Assembly: GCA_947084935.1 (NCBI GenBank)
Contig: CAMTUH010000011.1
Location: forward strand, 17,769 to 81,768
Direction of reading: 5' to 3'
Source: CAMTUH01 sp947084935
GTDB taxonomy: Bacteria; Pseudomonadota; Gammaproteobacteria; Coxiellales; Coxiellaceae
Length of the DNA stretch: 64,000 bases
Part shown: one piece after another, positions 1 through 8,452 of the stretch
Layout: every line of letters starts with the position of its first letter
Position numbering within the stretch: the stretch's first letter is position 1
Translations under genes and position numbers: made by a program
Notes under the pieces: model-generated
The model's input: the letters and a program-made list of their open reading frames with translations, nothing else
Databases searched by the model: none
What the model was told of the DNA's origin: nothing

Positions 1-338
1 GTTGCATTACTGCGATACCCCGCTCGGCCAACAACCGTTGGAAGTTGGATATAACCACCTTCTAAAGCAAATTGACGGGTAAACTGCATGCCTAACGCAC
101 CATTCCAAACGAAATTCCGATTAACTCGGATATCCATACCCCTGAGATCCTGAAACACCCTCCCATACCCCAGGCTACCACTGATATAAATATTGGGGAA
201 ATTCGGTGAATAATGCATTTCGTTCACCGACGGAATATTATCAATGCTGGGCCCATCATCGAGGTCGTCCGCCCGTATCAAACCCACGTAAAAAAGTAAA
301 ATAATTAAATAAAGAAAAAAGTAAAATTTTCTAAGCAT
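1..338 (-). CDS. Outer-membrane beta-barrel protein, 5' part only (partial)
   Basis: Only the first 112 codons lie in the window; the gene continues past position 1. The ATG is at 338, inside the 3' end of the preceding pilotin gene (8-bp overlap, ATGCTTAG), with GGAGG just upstream. The N-terminus is a signal peptide: a basic MLRKF start, then a hydrophobic stretch of about 15 residues ending near residue 21 (IRADD). The mature part alternates polar and aromatic residues (NIYISGSLGYGRVF, FALEGGYIQLP), as in transmembrane beta strands of small OmpA- or opacity-type barrels. It is probably exported and inserted in the outer membrane. Overlap with the pilus genes suggests co-transcription, but a pilus role is not shown. 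The family assignment is tentative. Confidence 0.7.
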   Translation of the reverse strand, partial: MLRKFYFFLYLIILLFYVGLIRADDLDDGPSIDNIPSVNEMHYSPNFPNIYISGSLGYGRVFQDLRGMDIRVNRNFVWNGALGMQFTRQFALEGGYIQLPTVVGRAGYRSNA

Positions 339-1038
339 TAGGACCTCCCATAATCTGCGCTTCCAATTGTTGCGATTCTTCTGTTGGGTTCGAAAGTTTT
401 TCAAACTGCAATAAATAATCTCTCGATTTTTCAATATCGCCCTGTTGATAATACAGCTTCGCTAATTGCAATAACGAAGTCGGATGATTGGGGTCATTCG
501 ACAAGGCTTTTGAAAAATAAGTAACCGCTGCTTGTTTATCGGGAATCAGTAACGCACACAAACCCGCGTTCTCATAAGCGCCCGAGACGTCAATATAATC
601 GGAAGTGGAGGCAGCTACCATAAACTCCTGAACGGCATCATGATACCGACCTTGACGACACAAAAAAGTCCCGTAATTATTGTGCGCGTCGCCCGACTTG
701 GGTGCTACCTGGATGGCATGCCGATAATCCGCTTCCGCTTTTTCACGATCACCGGTGACCTCCAAAAAATAAGCCATAGCATACCAGGCCTCGGGAGACT
801 TAGGCGCATACTTCAGCGCTTTCAACAGCGACGCTTTTGCCATGGGAATATTCTTCCGTTGTAAATAATTAATTCCCAGTTGCACGTTAAGTTCCGCGGA
901 GCTTGTCGCAGAAAAGTGCCCTTGGGAGTCCGATTGAGAAAGTGGATCCTCCGAACGGGTACAAGCCGTCAGGACCACAATCACTGCCAGCACACTGAAC
1001 CGCTTTATCAGATACTTTTGAATGTTCCATAACCACAT
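331..1038 (-). CDS. pilF: Type IV pilus biogenesis lipoprotein (pilotin) with TPR repeats, PilF/PilW
   Basis: This 235-residue protein has a lipoprotein signal (MWLWNIQKYLIKR, hydrophobic core, lipobox LTAC) followed by tandem tetratricopeptide repeats, for example APKSPEAWYAMAYFLEVTGD and PKSGDAHNNYGTFLCRQGRY. PilF/PilW is the outer-membrane pilotin that helps the PilQ secretin insert and multimerise. The ATG at 1038 is preferred because AGGGGG lies 5 nt upstream; a GTG two codons earlier (1044) has no room for a ribosome site. The gene directly follows pilQ with an 18-bp gap, which fits a pilotin working on that secretin. In Pseudomonas, pilF lies elsewhere (next to ispG), so this linkage is somewhat unusual. 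Confidence 0.85.
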   Translation of the reverse strand: MWLWNIQKYLIKRFSVLAVIVVLTACTRSEDPLSQSDSQGHFSATSSAELNVQLGINYLQRKNIPMAKASLLKALKYAPKSPEAWYAMAYFLEVTGDREKAEADYRHAIQVAPKSGDAHNNYGTFLCRQGRYHDAVQEFMVAASTSDYIDVSGAYENAGLCALLIPDKQAAVTYFSKALSNDPNHPTSLLQLAKLYYQQGDIEKSRDYLLQFEKLSNPTEESQQLEAQIMGGPNA

Positions 1039-1056
1039 CACCACCCCCTACTAAAA

Positions 1057-2859
1057 TTAAGGCATTGGAATTTTTTGATCTGCGCGTTTTGCTTGAATCA
1101 GCTTTAGTTGTTTCTTTTGCGAAGTCAGCTCTTTGGGAGGAGGCAACTTTACCGCCCGACACCGTTTTTTGGGCGCGGAATAGGACTTCTTTGGGATGAT
1201 GGGCGGGTACGTTTTCTCTTGTGAATATGGCTTCTGTTGGACGGGATACAGTGGCTCCGTCGGCATGGGGGGATAGGGTCTGCTCCCGTTGAACCTTCGC
1301 AAGGATCTATCTTTAATGGGTATTTTCACGAGCGGCAGTTGTCTGGTTTGGTGCCATATTGCGTTTTGTTCAGGAGTTTGCATATTCAGCGAAGGCCGCT
1401 CAATGATACGCGGCGTTAAGAAGATCAACAATTCCGTACGCGTATTTACCGTCGTGTTATGCCTAAACAAAGCACCGACCACCGGAATATTACTTAAGAA
1501 AGGAACCCGCGTGAGGACTTTTCGTTTGTCTTGCGTGTAAACCCCACCCAGCACAATAGTTTGACCGTTGTTCACCAACACTTGTGATTTTTCTTCTTCG
1601 GTGCGGATGGGGATGGCTTGCCCGCCACCCGATAAATTGACAACGGTTCCACGTCGATTATTGCTCACGGTTAATGTGAGAATGACTCTAATATTATCGA
1701 TAATTTGTGGCGTGACCGTCAGCGACAGTTCAGCACTTTTATAAACGACGGCCGTAGCACCGCTGGACGTCGCCTCTTGATATGGAATTTCTTCGCCGGT
1801 TTTTATGTACGCCGGTTGGTTATCCGAGGTAACTAGGCTCGGCGTTGAGACCAACTGTATTTTTCCTTCTTGCTCTAATGCCGACAATTCAAGATCCAGC
1901 AATGTGCTTCCGCCCAGCCGCGCCACGGCCAAACCGACGCTCCACGGACGCCCAAATAAAGGCGCTGCTGGAATATCGAAATTCAAACGGTTTGCAATAG
2001 GATCTACGTTGGGGGCCGTCGTTCCTTGCGCCAATTGATTCGCTCCCGCCAAAGTACCGGAGAGGTGTGTGGGGGCGCTGATACCAAACCGAACGCCCAA
2101 TTGTTTTTCGAAGGGTCGCTCAATGCTGACGATTCTGGCTTCGATCAACACCTGTTTTACTGGAAAATCGAGGCGTTTCACCAATTGCTTTACCTTATAC
2201 AATTGGTCGAGCGTGGTACGAATCCAGATCGAATTCGTTCGGTTATCGAAACTCACCTGCCCGCGGGGCGACAACAAAGAACTCGCAGAGGATTGCAGCG
2301 TCTTCACAATATCTTCGGCTTTTGCGTATTTCAATGTAATAATCGTATTGTACAACGGCTCGAGGTCGTTGATTTTTTTCTCTGTTTCTAGCGTTTGAAT
2401 TTTACCGGCGGCTTTTAATTTTTCTAATTCTTGGTCGGCTTTCAGCGTTTGCATCTCATGAGAAGCCAATTCATTAATGGGCGCTATAATCATGATTTTC
2501 CCAAAACGTTGACTGCCAAGACCTTGCGATCGCAGAATAACATTCAACGCTTGCTGCCAAGGAACTTGATCAAAATGTACGGATAAGCTGCCCTTCACGT
2601 TATCGCTGATTAAAAAATTGAGCCCGGTAAATTGAGCGAAAATCTGCAACACTTTTCGCGTCTCTATGTTAGCAAAATTTAACGAAATGAGTTTTGTGCC
2701 ATTGGATTGAGCTTCGTCGGATAATGGGGGGGCTCCGCTGTCGCTGTAAATATCATCGCCATTGGCCAAGCAGATGGCTGCAATACCGCCAGCAATGAAC
2801 AACGCCAGCAGCAGCGATTGCATGCGTTTTTTAAGCGTTTTTTTATTCCTTTGCGTCAA
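1057..2859 (-). CDS. pilQ: Type IV pilus secretin PilQ
   Basis: This protein forms the outer-membrane ring through which the pilus passes. It has 600 residues: a signal peptide (about 1-33), an STN-type secretin/TonB short N-terminal domain (about 50-110, ISLNFANIETRKVLQIFAQF), a secretin N0/N1 region (about 170-250), and the C-terminal secretin beta-barrel domain (about 310-490). The signature VPFLSNIPVVGALFRHN is near residue 460. It lacks the N-terminal AMIN repeats that make many PilQ proteins over 700 residues. A Pro/Lys-rich tail of about 90 residues follows the barrel. It starts 3 bp after pilP and belongs to the pilMNOPQ operon. Confidence 0.95.
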   Translation of the reverse strand: MTQRNKKTLKKRMQSLLLALFIAGGIAAICLANGDDIYSDSGAPPLSDEAQSNGTKLISLNFANIETRKVLQIFAQFTGLNFLISDNVKGSLSVHFDQVPWQQALNVILRSQGLGSQRFGKIMIIAPINELASHEMQTLKADQELEKLKAAGKIQTLETEKKINDLEPLYNTIITLKYAKAEDIVKTLQSSASSLLSPRGQVSFDNRTNSIWIRTTLDQLYKVKQLVKRLDFPVKQVLIEARIVSIERPFEKQLGVRFGISAPTHLSGTLAGANQLAQGTTAPNVDPIANRLNFDIPAAPLFGRPWSVGLAVARLGGSTLLDLELSALEQEGKIQLVSTPSLVTSDNQPAYIKTGEEIPYQEATSSGATAVVYKSAELSLTVTPQIIDNIRVILTLTVSNNRRGTVVNLSGGGQAIPIRTEEEKSQVLVNNGQTIVLGGVYTQDKRKVLTRVPFLSNIPVVGALFRHNTTVNTRTELLIFLTPRIIERPSLNMQTPEQNAIWHQTRQLPLVKIPIKDRSLRRFNGSRPYPPMPTEPLYPVQQKPYSQEKTYPPIIPKKSYSAPKKRCRAVKLPPPKELTSQKKQLKLIQAKRADQKIPMP

Positions 2860-2862
2860 ATG

Positions 2863-3333
2863 CTAATTCCCTGTTACTGTTACCGTTAGTGTCACGGTAC
2901 GTTTTTGATCGGCCGTCGTTTCCGTTAACACTACTTGCCTTTCAGTAATCTCAGTCACCACCGCTGCCCGATTGCCGACCAAAGAACCCACTACCACCCT
3001 ATAAATAACACCATTCGGTGTCATAATAAATCCCCATTTTTTTTGCCCCTGGATTAAAGTGCCCGCCAGCCGCAAGGATTCAACCGGAAAGGCACTTGCC
3101 AAAGCATTAACATTTTTATGCGTTCCTTCTCCGGCGGGAGGAGCAAAGGGGTCACGCTTGCCGCTGCTCACGTATTTGGCTTGCAGGACGATACCGTAGG
3201 GAATGGCCGGCATTTTTCTCTGCGCCGCGGGTGCTGAAGGTTTACTCTCTTGCGCTTGAATACCACACGCCAATAATATGAGTAGGCTACCCGCCGTGAC
3301 AAAAGAGAGCCAGGTTTTTCTCTCTAGTTCCAC
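2863..3333 (-). CDS. pilP: Type IV pilus assembly protein PilP
   Basis: PilP is the periplasmic link between the PilMNO inner-membrane complex and the PilQ secretin. The 156-residue protein has an N-terminal hydrophobic segment ending in LLILLAC, a possible lipobox, then a Pro/Ala-rich linker. A compact beta domain occupies about residues 60-150 (FPVESLRLAGTL, WGFIMTPNGVIYRVVVGSLVG), which is the typical PilP fold pattern. Start and stop are tightly coupled: its ATG touches the last base of pilO and pilQ starts 3 bp after its stop. Confidence 0.9.
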   Translation of the reverse strand: MELERKTWLSFVTAGSLLILLACGIQAQESKPSAPAAQRKMPAIPYGIVLQAKYVSSGKRDPFAPPAGEGTHKNVNALASAFPVESLRLAGTLIQGQKKWGFIMTPNGVIYRVVVGSLVGNRAAVVTEITERQVVLTETTADQKRTVTLTVTVTGN

Positions 3334-3929
3334 TAACCGCCCCCACTTCTCGAATTACGCGAATAAACGTAAAGAGTCATCCGCATAACTAAAAGATTCT
3401 GTGCTTCATTTTCTCGCGCTAAACTGAAATCACGAATCGTGACCAACTCAGACAAATTGGCGAGTTGGCTGACGAAACCCGCAGCGTGGTGATAATCGCC
3501 CAACACGGCAACCTGAATCGGAGTCACGTTGTAAAACTCGTATTCTTGATCCACCCCAGGTTTAAAGAGCACGAATTTAAGCTCTTCAGACACCCCTATT
3601 TTGGTAACTTCTTTTAGAGCCTTATGCACCTCCGATTCTGGTGGCAGCATTTTCAGCATCTGATTGTATTGTGCACTAAGAGTTTCCAGCTGCTCTGTAA
3701 TTTGCTTGGAGTCAGCCACCTTTTTTTTATTGAGCTCCAGCTCTTGCACTAATTGCTGACGCGCGCGTTTTGCCTGATTCAATTTTTTGACCTGAAAGCC
3801 CCTGTCGACGAACAACCAAATAACCAAAATGGCGAAGAATATCACACCGATCAAAATAATCTTATTTCGGTGCGACAGTGTCTTTAGGCTGAATGACCTA
3901 TTTTGTTTTTTTACTGCCTTCCTTCTCAT
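3333..3929 (-). CDS. pilO: Type IV pilus assembly protein PilO
   Basis: PilO is an inner-membrane component that dimerises with PilN and binds PilP. A basic N-terminus is followed by one membrane segment (IILIGVIFFAILVIWLFV), a coiled coil (QAKRARQQLVQELELNKKKV), and a ferredoxin-like C-terminal domain (FYNVTPIQVAVLGDYHHAAGFVS near residue 140). The ATG at 3929 has AAGGAA 10 nt upstream; a TTG at 3938 is an alternative start. Either way the start lies about 30-40 bp inside pilN, so the two are translationally coupled. Confidence 0.9.
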   Translation of the reverse strand: MRRKAVKKQNRSFSLKTLSHRNKIILIGVIFFAILVIWLFVDRGFQVKKLNQAKRARQQLVQELELNKKKVADSKQITEQLETLSAQYNQMLKMLPPESEVHKALKEVTKIGVSEELKFVLFKPGVDQEYEFYNVTPIQVAVLGDYHHAAGFVSQLANLSELVTIRDFSLARENEAQNLLVMRMTLYVYSRNSRSGGG

Positions 3930-4494
3930 CCTTACCAAATTCCTTTTGATGTTCAGGCACCAACAATCCCGCCGTTAAACTAAATTTAATAGTCGCTTCC
4001 GACCCGCTGCGATGAACACTTACCTCACCCAATGCGGGATATAAAAAAATGGGTGATTTTTTAACGGCGGCAACCAACTCAGCGACGGCGTCGTTTGAAT
4101 TTGCCGTTCCCGCCAATATCAGGGCATTATCTTTTCTTTCTATTTTCGCTAATGAAATGCCCTTTGGTGTTATTTCTGCGAGTTCATTAAATAATTTCAC
4201 CGTAAAATAACGGTCATAGTCTAAATTAGTGAGCGTCTCTATGCGCGCTTTTATTTGATCATTCCGTTGAATCAGCTTCTGCAATTTCGATACTTCCGAT
4301 TTGGCCACGCTGAGTTGCTGGCTCGTGAGCTGATTTTGCCTCACTTGCTGACTCACTTTTCGGGCGTAATAAATATGTAGGGTTATCGCAAGAATAAGAA
4401 AAATCACGACGTAACTTAAAACCGCCACGATCATACGTTTGCGGCGTTCTTGCCGCAGCATTTCGCGCCAAGGCAGAAAATTAATGTCTTTCAT
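3898..4494 (-). CDS. pilN: Type IV pilus assembly protein PilN
   Basis: PilN is a bitopic inner-membrane protein whose cytoplasmic N-terminus docks into PilM. The start, MKDINFLPWREMLRQE, carries the INLLPWR-type motif that binds PilM. It is followed by a membrane segment (about 23-45), a coiled coil (about 50-80), and a periplasmic ferredoxin-like domain (about 100-175). The length of 198 residues is normal for the family. The ATG overlaps the pilM stop by 4 bp (ATGA). Confidence 0.93.
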   Translation of the reverse strand: MKDINFLPWREMLRQERRKRMIVAVLSYVVIFLILAITLHIYYARKVSQQVRQNQLTSQQLSVAKSEVSKLQKLIQRNDQIKARIETLTNLDYDRYFTVKLFNELAEITPKGISLAKIERKDNALILAGTANSNDAVAELVAAVKKSPIFLYPALGEVSVHRSGSEATIKFSLTAGLLVPEHQKEFGKDEKEGSKKTK

Positions 4495-5576
4495 GAAGAC
4501 CTACCACGCATTGCTAGGCCGCACGCCAACAAAGCCGTCGACGCATAAGTCGCTATCCATTCGGAACGAACGTCTTTGCTCGCCGCCATCCCGGCAAATG
4601 GATTAGCCACTTGCACGGGCAGCATCACCGTCTCTTGTAATAAGGTAGAAAACCGGGGAAGTAACGTGCATCGGCCTGCCAGGATGAGTTCTTTAAGTAC
4701 AACGCCTTCGACGGCTGTAGGAAGGAGTTCGAGCATTTGTTTCAACGTATCGATGGAAGTCTTTCCCACTTCTCCCAAGCCCTGCTGCGTCGATTCCTCG
4801 CCGGATTTCTCACCCAGAGTTAAACACTGCGCAACCTGTTCTTCCAGTGACGGATCGCTAATATCTTCCTTTTTATAGTAAATAAGCTCGCCCCGCTCCA
4901 TCACAACCAATAACACCCCAGAGCTATCGATATTCGCAATGACCGCGTGCTCCTTCAACGTCTCTGGTGAACATTGCGAGGCAATCAACGGAAAAGCCCG
5001 AGCAATCGCGCACGCATCGACGTCGATCGCTCTAATTTTCCACCCACTCAATCGGGCGACTTTTAACCGATCGTCCACGTGACTTTTCTGGGTAGCCACC
5101 AACACCATGTTCTGCTTATCTTCAACCCCTTCCTGCGCATTATTACCCCCATTTTCCAGGATAAAGTCGTAGTAAAGATCTTGATGATTTTCCGGAAAGG
5201 AACGCCTGAGCTCTAAGGCCGCGTAATTTAACTTTTGATGGTCAGGAAGTCGGCGACTGACCGTTGTTTTTATGGTGGCCACACGATTTGCCGCAACGGG
5301 AATGCTCACGCGTGCTGTTTCTAAATGAGCATTCTTTTTTATAGTTTTGAGAATTTTTATCAGCGCTGCTTCATCTTTAACCTGCTCATTGGCAAAAACT
5401 CCGGGCGATAGTTTTTCAATAATAAAACGCTCTAACGAAAAACGATCTGCTGATCGGCGCAACTGGACGAAGACGAGAGAGCTGGCATCCAAGTCGAGCC
5501 CCGCTTGAGAGGGCTTTGCTCCCAAAATCCCCTGGATATGGGTTAATAGCCCTGAAGTGATTTTTTTTTCTACCAT
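4491..5576 (-). CDS. pilM: Type IV pilus assembly ATPase-fold protein PilM
   Basis: PilM is an actin/FtsA-fold cytoplasmic protein that recruits PilN to the assembly platform. The actin-like phosphate motif region is AGLDLDASSLVFVQLRR (about 25-41). A second nucleotide-site segment lies near AVIANIDSSGVLLVVMERGELIYY (about 215-240), and LILAGRCTLLPRFSTLL marks the C-terminal adenosine motif. I place the start at ATG 5576 (MVEKKITSG), giving 361 residues, because the longer frame to 5651 adds an atypical 25-residue leader without a ribosome site. It is the first gene of the minus-strand pilMNOPQ-pilF operon and is divergent from the minor pilin genes. Confidence 0.9.
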   Translation of the reverse strand: MVEKKITSGLLTHIQGILGAKPSQAGLDLDASSLVFVQLRRSADRFSLERFIIEKLSPGVFANEQVKDEAALIKILKTIKKNAHLETARVSIPVAANRVATIKTTVSRRLPDHQKLNYAALELRRSFPENHQDLYYDFILENGGNNAQEGVEDKQNMVLVATQKSHVDDRLKVARLSGWKIRAIDVDACAIARAFPLIASQCSPETLKEHAVIANIDSSGVLLVVMERGELIYYKKEDISDPSLEEQVAQCLTLGEKSGEESTQQGLGEVGKTSIDTLKQMLELLPTAVEGVVLKELILAGRCTLLPRFSTLLQETVMLPVQVANPFAGMAASKDVRSEWIATYASTALLACGLAMRGRSS

Positions 5577-5725
5577 AATGAGCTCGTTGTTTCTTCCATG
5601 ACCAATCCGAACTCGAGGCCCCAAGCTGACGTTTGCATGGCAGTCCCCCATACGATACTGTATAATGAATGTAATTTATATTCAATAAAACATTTGTTTA
5701 TACGCTTCATTCACGGTAGAGAGTA
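5577..5725. promoter_or_regulatory. Divergent promoter region between pilM and the minor pilin operon
   Basis: This AT-rich stretch separates two divergent pilus operons. On the minus strand TTGAAT (5674-5679) and TATACA or TACAGT about 15-17 bp downstream could form a sigma70 promoter for pilM. On the plus strand TATAAT at 5661-5666 could serve fimT, but no good -35 box is spaced correctly. No sigma54 GG-N10-GC element was seen. Confidence 0.4.
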
Positions 5726-6229
5726 ATGTTCCGATTGCAGGGAAAGACAGGAGGAGTCACGCTGACGGAAACGATTATCGTTCTACTCATTATTGCTATA
5801 TTAGCAACGCTTGCTGTTCCTCCCTTCCTCAGCTACCTGCGCGACAATCGATTAAAATCAGCCAGCGAACAACTGCACAGTAATCTCAATTTAGCGCGCT
5901 CTGAGGCGCTGAAACAAAATATTGCGATTACCGTTGTCTTTCAAACGGGGGCTAGTTGGTGTTATGGGTTGACGACTGCAGCAACGTGTAATTGTCAGGC
6001 GGGGGGAAATTGTAATTTAGGTCAAGTAGACGCCACTTTATATCCCGATACTTCTCTGTCACTCACCACAATCGCGGCCTCAACGGTATTCAGTGCCGCG
6101 CGAGGTACGCCAAGCTCAAGCGGTAGCATCACATTTACCAGTGGCACTAAATCAATCACAATCGAACTGAATTCTCTCGGGTTTACAAAAATTTGTTCCA
6201 GCACGGTGAGTGGTTATAGCTCATGCTAA
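5726..6229 (+). CDS. fimT: FimT/GspH-family pseudopilin
   Basis: This is a minor pilin with a short leader and the cleavage motif G|VTLTETIIVLL. Glu at +5 of the mature protein is conserved and cleavage would be by PilD. The hydrophobic helix runs to about residue 32. The SASEQLHSNLNLARSEALKQN segment is characteristic of the GspH/FimT family. Paired cysteines near residues 73, 83, 85 and 91, plus a CSSTVSGYSSC terminus, could form disulfides in the periplasm. It is the first gene of a run of overlapping pilin-like genes and overlaps the next by 7 bp. Minor pilins prime pilus assembly and sit at the tip. Confidence 0.88.
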   Translation: MFRLQGKTGGVTLTETIIVLLIIAILATLAVPPFLSYLRDNRLKSASEQLHSNLNLARSEALKQNIAITVVFQTGASWCYGLTTAATCNCQAGGNCNLGQVDATLYPDTSLSLTTIAASTVFSAARGTPSSSGSITFTSGTKSITIELNSLGFTKICSSTVSGYSSC

Positions 6230-6882
6230 GAATAGGCCGACGACAACACACTGGAGTCACGTTGGTAGAGTTGATGATTTCACTCGGCATCTCTATTTTC
6301 GTAATGGCTGGCGTCATCGCGTTATTTACCACAGCCATCATACACAACCGTAAGTCAATCGAGTTTGCTCATTTAAATAAAACGTTGTCGATGGTGTTGT
6401 CCAGCATGACGAAAGATATTCAACGCGCCGGATATTGGGAGCAAGCCGAGACCAGCAACAGCAATCCTTTTATGGTTACGGGCAGCACAGACATCACCGT
6501 AAATGCCACCAACAATTGCATTTTGCTCACGTACGACGCGGACAACGACGGTAGTTTACCGGCTATCAGTTCGGCGATTGACGACGAGCGATACGGTTAC
6601 CGTCTACAAAATAACGTGATTCAGTCCCGACCCCACGGGGCGGCATTCAGCTGTACAGCCCCCAGTACGAGCTGGGTCGATTTGACCGATCCCAACATGA
6701 TTACCGTCACGCAATTTAACGTGGTACTGAATGCAAATACTGTAGATATTGATGGGACCGGCCCAACATTAAGCATCCGCAACGTGACCGTAACCATCAG
6801 TGCGCAATTAGCCAAAGATGCGACTTTATCAACGACATTAACGAAAGAAATTAAAGTGTACAATGATAAATACAACCCTTAA
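6223..6882 (+). CDS. pilW: Type IV pilus minor pilin, PilW-like
   Basis: This 219-residue prepilin has leader MLRIGRRQHTG and mature start VTLVELMISLGISIFVMAGV with Glu at +5. The segment MVLSSMTKDIQRAGYWEQAE is the conserved PilW-type alpha-helical spine signature (RxAGYW). The globular part is beta-rich and Thr/Asn-rich. The start overlaps the fimT stop and the end overlaps the pilX-like gene, so the genes form one translational unit. Confidence 0.85.
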   Translation: MLRIGRRQHTGVTLVELMISLGISIFVMAGVIALFTTAIIHNRKSIEFAHLNKTLSMVLSSMTKDIQRAGYWEQAETSNSNPFMVTGSTDITVNATNNCILLTYDADNDGSLPAISSAIDDERYGYRLQNNVIQSRPHGAAFSCTAPSTSWVDLTDPNMITVTQFNVVLNANTVDIDGTGPTLSIRNVTVTISAQLAKDATLSTTLTKEIKVYNDKYNP

Positions 6883-7990
6883 TTCTTTGAAAAAAAAACA
6901 AGCCGGCGTGTCGGTATTAGGCATTACGTTAATTTTGTTATTGTCGCTCACCATCATTATCTTTTTTACTGCTTACACCGTCATTACCCATCAAAAAATA
7001 TCGTCTAATTTGTTTAGAACAGAACAAGCGTTCAATGCGGCCGAATCCGGTTTGGAATATGCGTTAAGCTACCTCAACGAAAATAAAGCGACCGTGACCA
7101 ATAACCTCACGCTCAACGCGACCCTGCCCGACAGCAGCACCTACAACGTTCAATACACTTTTTCAGGCCCTGGCGGATCCAACGAACTTATATTGATTCG
7201 GTCAACCGGAACCAGCGCCGATAGCACCGCAACACAATCCATACAGCAATTGGTGAAAATCGCCGCCCTCTTCGGCTCTCCGCCACCCTTGCCCTTTAAA
7301 GGCAAAGAAGAAGTCGAGCTGGACGGCAATGCCATCATCACCAATCTGGAAAACAACGATACCATTGACTCCGGTGGCCAAGTGAAAATCGATGGAAATG
7401 CGGAAACTGTCCTAGCTGGCGGAACAGGCTCCGATAAAAATAATATCGGCTCCGATGTGACGCAAAATAATGCCGAAACAGCAGCCATGTCCGACACGGA
7501 ATTTGAAACTTCCGTACTGGGACGAACCATCGCCAGTTTTCAAGGCTTTGCCGACGTCAGTTATTCCAATAGCTCAACGCACGACTACAGCTCAGAATTA
7601 AACGGCCAACAGGGAGTCACGGTCTGGATCTCCCAAAGCAGCGGGGAGGCAAAATTAAATGACACGATAATCATTGGTTCAGAGTCAAATCCGGTTACGC
7701 TGGTAATCAGCGGGAATGCCGATTTCAATGGCAACGTCACTATTTATGGCAACGTGATCGTTTCAGGTGAATTGAAAATTGTCGGAAATCTAATAATTAA
7801 CGGAATGGTGTATTCCGGCGATGAATTTGAACTGTCCGGCAACGCGATTGTCACTGGAGGGGCTGCGACCGCTGGTGAATTTAAGATGAACGGTAATGCT
7901 GAGATTATCTACAGTTCAAGCACGTTAGAGTCAACCTCAAAAGCCAGCGGCAGCTACGGAAAGGTGGCTGGCAGTTGGCGTGATTTTTGA
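6863..7990 (+). CDS. pilX: PilX-like minor pilin with a C-terminal beta-solenoid-like domain
   Basis: The N-terminus (KKKQAGVSVLGITLILLLSLTIIIFF) is a PilX/GspK-type prepilin helix without the +5 Glu. It is followed by the family hallmark RTEQAFNAAESGLEYALSYL. Family members of this type are usually about 170-200 residues long; this protein has 375. The extra C-terminal half (about 145-355) is built of short repeated strands with GNA or GN turns: VELDGNAIITN, VKIDGNAETV, LVISGNADFNGNVTIYGN, LKIVGNLIINGMVY, FELSGNAIVTG, FKMNGNAEIIY. Such periodicity suggests a beta-helix similar to bactofilin or DUF7305-type domains. It could be an adhesive tip module, which is inference. Confidence 0.8.
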   Translation: MINTTLNSLKKKQAGVSVLGITLILLLSLTIIIFFTAYTVITHQKISSNLFRTEQAFNAAESGLEYALSYLNENKATVTNNLTLNATLPDSSTYNVQYTFSGPGGSNELILIRSTGTSADSTATQSIQQLVKIAALFGSPPPLPFKGKEEVELDGNAIITNLENNDTIDSGGQVKIDGNAETVLAGGTGSDKNNIGSDVTQNNAETAAMSDTEFETSVLGRTIASFQGFADVSYSNSSTHDYSSELNGQQGVTVWISQSSGEAKLNDTIIIGSESNPVTLVISGNADFNGNVTIYGNVIVSGELKIVGNLIINGMVYSGDEFELSGNAIVTGGAATAGEFKMNGNAEIIYSSSTLESTSKASGSYGKVAGSWRDF

Positions 7991-8442
7991 TGTGGGGGCG
8001 GATGAAATCACAAAAAAAACAAATCGGATTAAGCTTAATTGAGATATTGATTGCACTGCTCATCTTAGCTGCTGCTTTTGTTACTCTGCTGAAATTTCAG
8101 GGTGACTTGACGAGAAACATAGCCAATATTAAACAGCAGCTTCAAGCCATCGCACTCGCGCAAGACAAAATGAATGAATTACGGCATTACGTCGCGGTTA
8201 ATACCTCAGAAGGAACACCGTCATACGAGCAAATTGCCAGCGGAAACTCAACCGTGACACAAGGTATTACCACCTATTCGCTGGTTTGGACCGTGACGGA
8301 GCTCACCGCCCCCGCTCGAAAAACGGTTCGAATCGTCGTCTCTTGGACGAATGAAAAAAGCCAACAAGAGTCGATTACGCTCGATGGGATCATCGGAGAA
8401 ATTGATCCGAAAATCTCGGGCTTAATTATGAAGAATTTATAG
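7990..8442 (+). CDS. pilV: PilV/GspI-like minor pilin
   Basis: This prepilin has leader ending KKQIG and mature LSLIEILIALLILAAAFVTLLKF with Glu at +5. A conserved AIALAQDKMNELRHY segment follows, as in PilV and GspI pseudopilins. The ATG at 7990 overlaps the pilX-like stop (TGATG); an internal ATG at 8002, directly preceded by GGGGGCGG, would give a more ordinary 9-residue leader. The protein of about 150 residues completes the fimT-pilW-pilX-pilV tip set. Confidence 0.8.
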   Translation: MWGRMKSQKKQIGLSLIEILIALLILAAAFVTLLKFQGDLTRNIANIKQQLQAIALAQDKMNELRHYVAVNTSEGTPSYEQIASGNSTVTQGITTYSLVWTVTELTAPARKTVRIVVSWTNEKSQQESITLDGIIGEIDPKISGLIMKNL

Positions 8443-8452
8443 GAGGTACACT

